From an uncultured Faecalibacterium sp. (GTDB lineage Bacteria > Bacillota > Clostridia > Oscillospirales > Ruminococcaceae): DNA of 32,378 bases. This document shows, in pieces, positions 27,146-32,378 of the stretch; the stretch's first letter is position 1, and every line of letters starts with the position of its first letter. Under the pieces are notes generated by a model. It saw nothing but the letters and a program-made list of their open reading frames with translations, was not told the origin of the DNA and made no database searches. The DNA lies in NCBI GenBank assembly GCA_946411155.1, contig CAMKDB010000003.1, positions 1 through 32,378 of the forward strand, given 5' to 3'. The position numbers were made by a program, and so were the translations under genes.

Positions 27146-29767
27146 ATGTCACAGACTTCCATCGGGATATTTGCACATGTCGATGCCGGGAAAACGACGC
27201 TTTGCGAGGCTATCCTTTATACAGCGGGCGTTATTCGGAAACTCGGCAGAGTCGACCATCAGGACAGCTGGTTCGATACGTTTGCTTTGGAAAGAAAACG
27301 CGGAATCACGATCTTTTCCAAGCAGGCGACTTTTTCCTATGGAGATCTGGATTTCACCATTTTGGATACGCCGGGACATGTTGACTTTGCGGCTGAAGCG
27401 GAACGGATCATCCCCGTCTTGGATTTTGCTGTAATCGTAATCAGCGGTCCGGACGGGATCCAGCCACATACCGAAACGCTGTGGAAACTGTTGGAACACT
27501 ACCATGTTCCTGCTCTGTTTTTTGTTACCAAAATGGACACAGGCGTTACCGACTCCGGGAACCTGAAAAAACAGTTTGCCGCCATGTCTTCCCGTTGCAT
27601 TGATTTTCCGACGGATTTCAAATATGATGCCATAACGGCTGAACTGACTGAAGAAATCGCCTCCCAGGATCCTGTGCTGATGGATCTATTCTTTCAGCGC
27701 GGTACTCTATCTTACGATCAGATCGTTTCTGCCTTCTATGAACGCAGGTTCTTTCCGGTCCTCTATGGCTCCGGACTTCGCGTCCAGGGAATCCCTTCCC
27801 TGCTCGAAACTTTCAGGTTCTTCCACCGCCGTCTTGCGGATCCGGATCTATTCGGAGCGACTGTCTATAAAATCACGCATGACCCAAAGGGTGTGCGTCT
27901 GACACATCTTCGTGTTCAGGGCGGTACACTGAAAAACCGAGACACAATCACTTACTCAACCCCCGAAGGCACTTCATTGTCCGAAAAAGTCACCGGCATC
28001 CGTATCTATAACAGTAATAAATTTTCCACTGCCGACAGCGCTTCCGCCTCTGAGATCGTCGCTGTATCCGGGCTGAGTGCGACTTATTCCGGGCAGGGTC
28101 TCGGCGCTTCTTCAGACAGCACACCGGTTCTTGAACCTGTGCTGAGGTTCGAACTCCGCCCTGTGGATAATGAAGATCCCAAAGTGCTGTACCAGCTTCT
28201 TCTGGAATTGCAGGAAGAGGAGCCACAACTGCGCCTGTCCTGGGACAACCGGCGCAATACGATCTTCGTCAGATTGATGGGCAATATCCAGACGGAGATT
28301 TTTAAAAGCCTGATATGGGAAAAATTCAAACGCGATGTCATCATCGGAGAGAGTCAGGTTCTATACAAGGAGACGATTTCAGCTTCTGTAGAAGGAATCG
28401 GACATTTTGAACCGCTGCGCCATTATGCGGAGGTCCATCTTCTGCTTGAGCCGGGGGAACCAGGAAGCGGCCTTGTGTTCGGATCTGCATGTCCGACTGA
28501 CCGCCTTGCCTCCTCCTGGCAGAACCTTATTCTTTATCATCTTCAAGAGAAACGTCACATCGGTGTGCTGGGGGGATTTCCCCTCACAGATGTCCGTATC
28601 ACGCTGATCACCGGAAGGATCAGCCTGAAGCATACAGAAGGCGGAGACATACGTGAAGCATCCCTTCGGGCCGTACGTCAGGGACTGATGAAAGCCAGGA
28701 ACGTCCTTCTGGAACCGTTTTTCAGATATACGCTGACAATTCCGACCGTGAATGTCGGCCGAGCTGTCAACGATATTCAGAACATGTCCGGCAGTTTCAG
28801 CATGGAAACACTTGACGACGGCAGTACCCGTCTCACCGGCCTTGCACCGGTAAGTGAAATGCAGAATTATGCCGCAGAAGTCGCTTCCTTTACAGGAGGT
28901 TATGGAAAACTCTCCTGTGTGTCTGGAGGTTATTTCCCTTGCCATGACACTGCGACAGTGCTTGCCGGCCTCAATTATGATCCCGAAGCCGACCTTGCCA
29001 ATACGCCGAACTCGGTGTTCTGCAGGCATGGCGCAGGTTTTACCGTCCACTGGGACGAGGTCGGGAAATTTCAGCATCTTGATTCCCTGTTCAAACCGGA
29101 AAAAGAATCTGCTGTTTCTGAAAAACACCATGCCTACGATCTGGATGAAAAAGAGCTCGAAGAACTGATGCTTCGGGAATTCGGTCCGATCAGGCGCCGC
29201 CAGTACGGCACTGCCGCGGTCATCCGGTCTACAGAAATAGAAGACGAAGACGATTCTCAAAGAAAACGCTACCTGATCATCGATGGATACAATCTGATGT
29301 TCGCACTCATAGAAAGCGGACGGATCAGTTCCGGAAATCTTGATCTTTCCAGGGCGGAAATGCTGAAGATCCTCTCCGACTACAGCGGATTCACAGGCGC
29401 AAACGTCCTTGCTGTCTTTGACGCGTACCAGAATAAGAATTCCGATGACAAGCGATATGTCGAAGGAGGTGTCAGCGTTTTTTTCACAGACTCCGGCGAA
29501 AGTGCTGACGTGTATATCGAACGCACGGCCAATCAGTTGGGAAAAAACGATCATGTCCGTGTCGTTTCTTCAGACAATCTCGTACGTCTGGGCGTATTCC
29601 GAAGCGGTATCCAACGGACCTCCTCACAATTTTTCCTTCAGGAACTGGAGGGGATCGAACAGCAGATCCGTTCCGAACTCAATGCTCATTCTGTTCCTTC
29701 CGGACAGCGTCTGGGCGATCTGCTGCCAAAGGAGGTGTGGGAAGAATGGCACAAGAGACAGAACTGA
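27146..29767 (+). CDS. TetM/EF-G-like translational GTPase fused to a C-terminal NYN (YacP/Rae1-like) nuclease domain
   Basis: G1 AHVDAGKTT, G2 RGITI, G3 DTPGHVDF, G4 TKMD; EF-G-like domains to about 29050; then LIIDGYNLMFA, NVLAVFDAYQNK, VFFTDSGESADVYIERTA, VVSSDN, QRTSSQFFLQELE. Start at ATG 27146 with GAGGA 8 nt upstream rather than TTG 27131. Confidence 0.88.
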   Translation: MSQTSIGIFAHVDAGKTTLCEAILYTAGVIRKLGRVDHQDSWFDTFALERKRGITIFSKQATFSYGDLDFTILDTPGHVDFAAEAERIIPVLDFAVIVISGPDGIQPHTETLWKLLEHYHVPALFFVTKMDTGVTDSGNLKKQFAAMSSRCIDFPTDFKYDAITAELTEEIASQDPVLMDLFFQRGTLSYDQIVSAFYERRFFPVLYGSGLRVQGIPSLLETFRFFHRRLADPDLFGATVYKITHDPKGVRLTHLRVQGGTLKNRDTITYSTPEGTSLSEKVTGIRIYNSNKFSTADSASASEIVAVSGLSATYSGQGLGASSDSTPVLEPVLRFELRPVDNEDPKVLYQLLLELQEEEPQLRLSWDNRRNTIFVRLMGNIQTEIFKSLIWEKFKRDVIIGESQVLYKETISASVEGIGHFEPLRHYAEVHLLLEPGEPGSGLVFGSACPTDRLASSWQNLILYHLQEKRHIGVLGGFPLTDVRITLITGRISLKHTEGGDIREASLRAVRQGLMKARNVLLEPFFRYTLTIPTVNVGRAVNDIQNMSGSFSMETLDDGSTRLTGLAPVSEMQNYAAEVASFTGGYGKLSCVSGGYFPCHDTATVLAGLNYDPEADLANTPNSVFCRHGAGFTVHWDEVGKFQHLDSLFKPEKESAVSEKHHAYDLDEKELEELMLREFGPIRRRQYGTAAVIRSTEIEDEDDSQRKRYLIIDGYNLMFALIESGRISSGNLDLSRAEMLKILSDYSGFTGANVLAVFDAYQNKNSDDKRYVEGGVSVFFTDSGESADVYIERTANQLGKNDHVRVVSSDNLVRLGVFRSGIQRTSSQFFLQELEGIEQQIRSELNAHSVPSGQRLGDLLPKEVWEEWHKRQN

Positions 29768-30498
29768 TCCGCCGCGCCAAGGATCTTCTTCAACGTTGTG
29801 AACAAAGCCAGACCGTGACACATTCCAGTTTTCTGACCCCTGCCGAACAGTATGAAATCCAGCATTGGGCAGACTGGTCCGGAGCAGACAATCTTCAGTT
29901 CCGGGGAGGATTCCCCGGAGCGGAGCGGCAACTTGCTTTTTTCTTGCCGGATTGGTTTCAGGAAGATGACGATCCTGCCGAGGATATTCTGACATGCGTC
30001 AAAATCACTGCGGGCTTCGGCACCCCAGGACATCGGGATTATCTGGGATCCATTCTAGGGCTCGGAATCAAGCGCGAGTGGGTCGGCGATATCCTGATTA
30101 AGGAGAATGTCGCATATGTTCTCTGTCTCCGCCCGATCCACGATACGATCCTTTCCGACCTGACTCACGTAAGCAGATACGGAGTCCGATGCGAAGCAGT
30201 TCCTCTTTCCGCAGTGCCTGCTCCGGAAAGATCAGTACGGAAAGTATCATTTACAGTCCAAAGCTCCCGTCTCGACGCGATTGTCGGCTCTGTCTTCGGA
30301 ATTTCCCGTTCCCATGCCGCCAGGCTGATCGCCGGAGGAGCAGTTTCCCTGAATTATGCTGAATGCCTGAAGAACGATGCCACCGTGAAGGAAGGCGACG
30401 TGCTCTCTGTCCGCGGTTACGGAAAAGCAAAACTTCTCGGTTCCACCGGGAAAAGCCGGAAAGGAAGGACTTTTCTCGAAGCAGAACGTTATGTGTAA
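29746..30498 (+). CDS. ylmH: YlmH-like RNA-binding protein with C-terminal S4 domain
   Basis: FLTPAEQYEI...LGSILGLGIKREWVGDILIKENVAYVL; S4: SSRLDAIVGSVFGISRSHAARLIAGGAVSLNYAECLKNDATVKEGDVLSVRGYGKAKL. AGGAGG SD inside the upstream gene; CDSs overlap by 22 nt. Confidence 0.87.
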   Translation: MAQETELIRRAKDLLQRCEQSQTVTHSSFLTPAEQYEIQHWADWSGADNLQFRGGFPGAERQLAFFLPDWFQEDDDPAEDILTCVKITAGFGTPGHRDYLGSILGLGIKREWVGDILIKENVAYVLCLRPIHDTILSDLTHVSRYGVRCEAVPLSAVPAPERSVRKVSFTVQSSRLDAIVGSVFGISRSHAARLIAGGAVSLNYAECLKNDATVKEGDVLSVRGYGKAKLLGSTGKSRKGRTFLEAERYV

Positions 30499-30517
30499 AA
30501 GAACTGTGTGAGAATAA

Positions 30518-30553
30518 AGAAAGGCGATGATGCAGATGCATCATCGCCTTTCT
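30518..30553. terminator. Bidirectional terminator between convergent ylmH and the acyl-CoA ligase (17-bp perfect stem)
   Basis: agaaaggcgatgatgca-ga-tgcatcatcgcctttct. Confidence 0.85.
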
Positions 30554-30573
30554 CGTATAAGAGATCCGACTTC

Positions 30574-32229
30574 TCAGACGTTTCTTCTGATCTTGTTTGT
30601 CGTGGTTTTGGGGAAGGGTTCTTCCCGGATCACGACTTTCCGGATCATTTTGTAACTCGGAAGCTCTTTCATCTCCTGCCAGATATCGGCGAGAATCTCC
30701 ACTTCCGTATGCTCGACTTCTTCACCGAGATACACTTCCGCCATCAGTTCCGTTTCTATGCCTTGTTCATTCTTCACGCCTCTTACCACGACTTCTTCGA
30801 TATACGGAACACGATTGATATAGTTTTCCAGTTCTTCCGGATAGATATTCTTTCCATTATCCAGAACGATGATGTTTTTCTTCCGTCCGGTAATCATCAG
30901 ATGGCCGGTCTCGTTGAATTTCCCATAGTCTCCGGTATAGAACCATCCGTCCCTGATTGCTTCCGCAGTGGCTTCCGGATTCTTGTAATATCCCTTCATA
31001 ACCGTATCGCCTTTGACACAGATTTCTCCGATGCCTTCTTCGTTCGGCTCGTCAAGTCTGAGCTCAAGGCAGTCCAGTTTGAATCCTACCGTATCCGGTG
31101 TGCAGTCTCCGTCCGGGTTTCCCGCGACCAGGGGTGAGCACTCAGTTATTCCGTACCCGATGCAGTAGACCAGTCCGATGCTGGTGAAGAACTCTCCCAA
31201 CTCGGGAGGAGAATATGCTCCTCCGCACAGGATTTTTTTCATGTTTCCGCCGAACACCTCATGGACCGCTTTGAAAACGATCCTTCGGATGTCGATACCG
31301 AATCTGCCAATTTTTTTGGAGGCCCAGATTGCTCTCTCGAACTGTTCTTCCTTACCCTGCTGACGAATATTCTTCCGGAAACTATTCACCATAAACTGAG
31401 CGATTGCCGGCACTAGGAAAGTGTATTCCGGGTGGAACAGCTGCATATCCTTGACAATTTCCCGCATATTCTGATTGATGCAGAGTGTCGCATGATTATG
31501 CATGGAGCCAAGAATATTGACGACCGCCTCATAGGTGTGATGGTAAGGCAATACAGACAGACCTACGCTGTACAGGTGTGAACAGGTCAGCCCATAGTGG
31601 ACATCCGAACAGATATTCCGCTCCGTGAGCATAACGCCCTTGGCAGTACCGGTCGTTCCGCTGGTATATACCAGGTATTTCAGTTCATCCGGATCGCTTT
31701 TCAGAGCATCATATTCATCCTTGGGCAAATCTCTTCCTTCTTCAACAAGGCGTCCGTAAGAAAGGAATCTTCCCTCATCCTCCTGCCGGTCAAAGCCGAT
31801 GAAGAATTTGATCCCGGGTAGCGCATCCTGATTCTCCTGGACCCACTTTTCAAATTTTCCACTGTAGAACAGGATTTCCGACTCACTCTCCGTGAGAAGA
31901 TGGAGTTTATCCGCAGTGGGAAGATCCTTATCGATCGGGACAAACACACCCGCACTCTTAAGCACCGTAATATACACGCAGATCCACTTGAAACTGTTTT
32001 CACCGACGCAGGCGATATGAGAAGATCCGAATCCTCTCTTCGTCAGCGAGGCGCCCAGTGCTTCGTTCACATCAAAAAACTGACGATAAGATACGTGAAC
32101 GATCTCATCGCTTCCTCTGCCGGCACGGAACTGATAAGCGTCCTTATCCGGGCAATCAGCAACTGCGCGGTCCAGGCACTCGCGGATACTGCTAAATGCA
32201 GTACCGTTATAAACAGGAGCCTTAGCCAT
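30574..32229 (-). CDS. AMP-binding acyl-CoA synthetase (long-chain fatty acid:CoA ligase-like)
   Basis: YTSGTTGTAKGVMLTERN, YGITECSPLVAGN, GWFYTGDYGKFNETGHLMITGRKKNIIVLDNGKNIYPEELE, PKTTTNKIRR. Start at 32229 supported by GGAGGG-TCGAAAC-ATG. Confidence 0.9.
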   Translation of the reverse strand: MAKAPVYNGTAFSSIRECLDRAVADCPDKDAYQFRAGRGSDEIVHVSYRQFFDVNEALGASLTKRGFGSSHIACVGENSFKWICVYITVLKSAGVFVPIDKDLPTADKLHLLTESESEILFYSGKFEKWVQENQDALPGIKFFIGFDRQEDEGRFLSYGRLVEEGRDLPKDEYDALKSDPDELKYLVYTSGTTGTAKGVMLTERNICSDVHYGLTCSHLYSVGLSVLPYHHTYEAVVNILGSMHNHATLCINQNMREIVKDMQLFHPEYTFLVPAIAQFMVNSFRKNIRQQGKEEQFERAIWASKKIGRFGIDIRRIVFKAVHEVFGGNMKKILCGGAYSPPELGEFFTSIGLVYCIGYGITECSPLVAGNPDGDCTPDTVGFKLDCLELRLDEPNEEGIGEICVKGDTVMKGYYKNPEATAEAIRDGWFYTGDYGKFNETGHLMITGRKKNIIVLDNGKNIYPEELENYINRVPYIEEVVVRGVKNEQGIETELMAEVYLGEEVEHTEVEILADIWQEMKELPSYKMIRKVVIREEPFPKTTTNKIRRNV

Positions 32230-32333
32230 GTTTCGACCCTCCAATCGCATCCAAAACACAACAAACCTATTTTCCCCTATATTACTCTCTATCGGGCAAA
32301 AAGTTCAATATTCAACACTTCCGGAAACAATAA

Positions 32334-32363
32334 AGCGGATCGTTCCAAAAGGAACGATCCGCT
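32334..32363. terminator. Hairpin terminator at the right edge of the window (13-bp perfect stem)
   Basis: agcggatcgttcc-aaaa-ggaacgatccgct; probably ends a minus-strand gene beyond the window. Confidence 0.7.
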
Positions 32364-32378
32364 CTCATAAAAACAAAT

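Noticed and set aside
27146-29050. Simple tetracycline resistance determinant
   Set aside because: Lacks the SPVS-type domain IV loop, carries an extra nuclease domain, and shows no mobile-element context.
28379-29554. 391-aa minus ORF antisense to the GTPase-NYN gene
   Set aside because: Opposite a motif-rich coding region; no SD or recognisable domain.
32260-32330. FapR-like operator upstream of the acyl-CoA ligase (GTTGAATATTGAAC)
   Set aside because: Not a true palindrome and does not resemble the FapR consensus closely enough.

Overview
A bacterial chromosome segment with low-GC Gram-positive (Clostridia-like) gene content. About 28 protein-coding genes are supported, most on the minus strand. 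From 24.9 kb down to 8.5 kb (minus strand) runs a tightly packed 14-gene housekeeping run: rlmB/spoU-like, topA, trmFO, rnc, radical SAM, smc, ftsY, rdgB, yhbY, nadD, yqeK, LCP, rsfS, leuS. It is flanked by infC-rpmI-rplT, rpsU (58 aa, missing from the ORF track), a nuclease/peptidase pair, efp plus an acidic zinc-ribbon protein, a surface SGNH-like protein with 114-bp tandem repeats, and a PIG-L/DUF218/GPH-transporter cassette. No CRISPR array, tRNA, rRNA, IS element or prophage was seen. The best candidate for an undescribed system is the only complete plus-strand operon (27146-30498). It encodes a TetM/EF-G-like GTPase fused to a C-terminal YacP/Rae1-like NYN (PIN-fold) nuclease, translationally coupled to a YlmH-like S4-domain protein. 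I infer a ribosome A-site surveillance or rescue module. Other points of interest are a probable AUA start codon and leader attenuator for infC, an inverted repeat spanning the strong rpsU promoter, and several long perfect-stem intergenic hairpins. All family calls come from reading the translated motifs; no searches were run.
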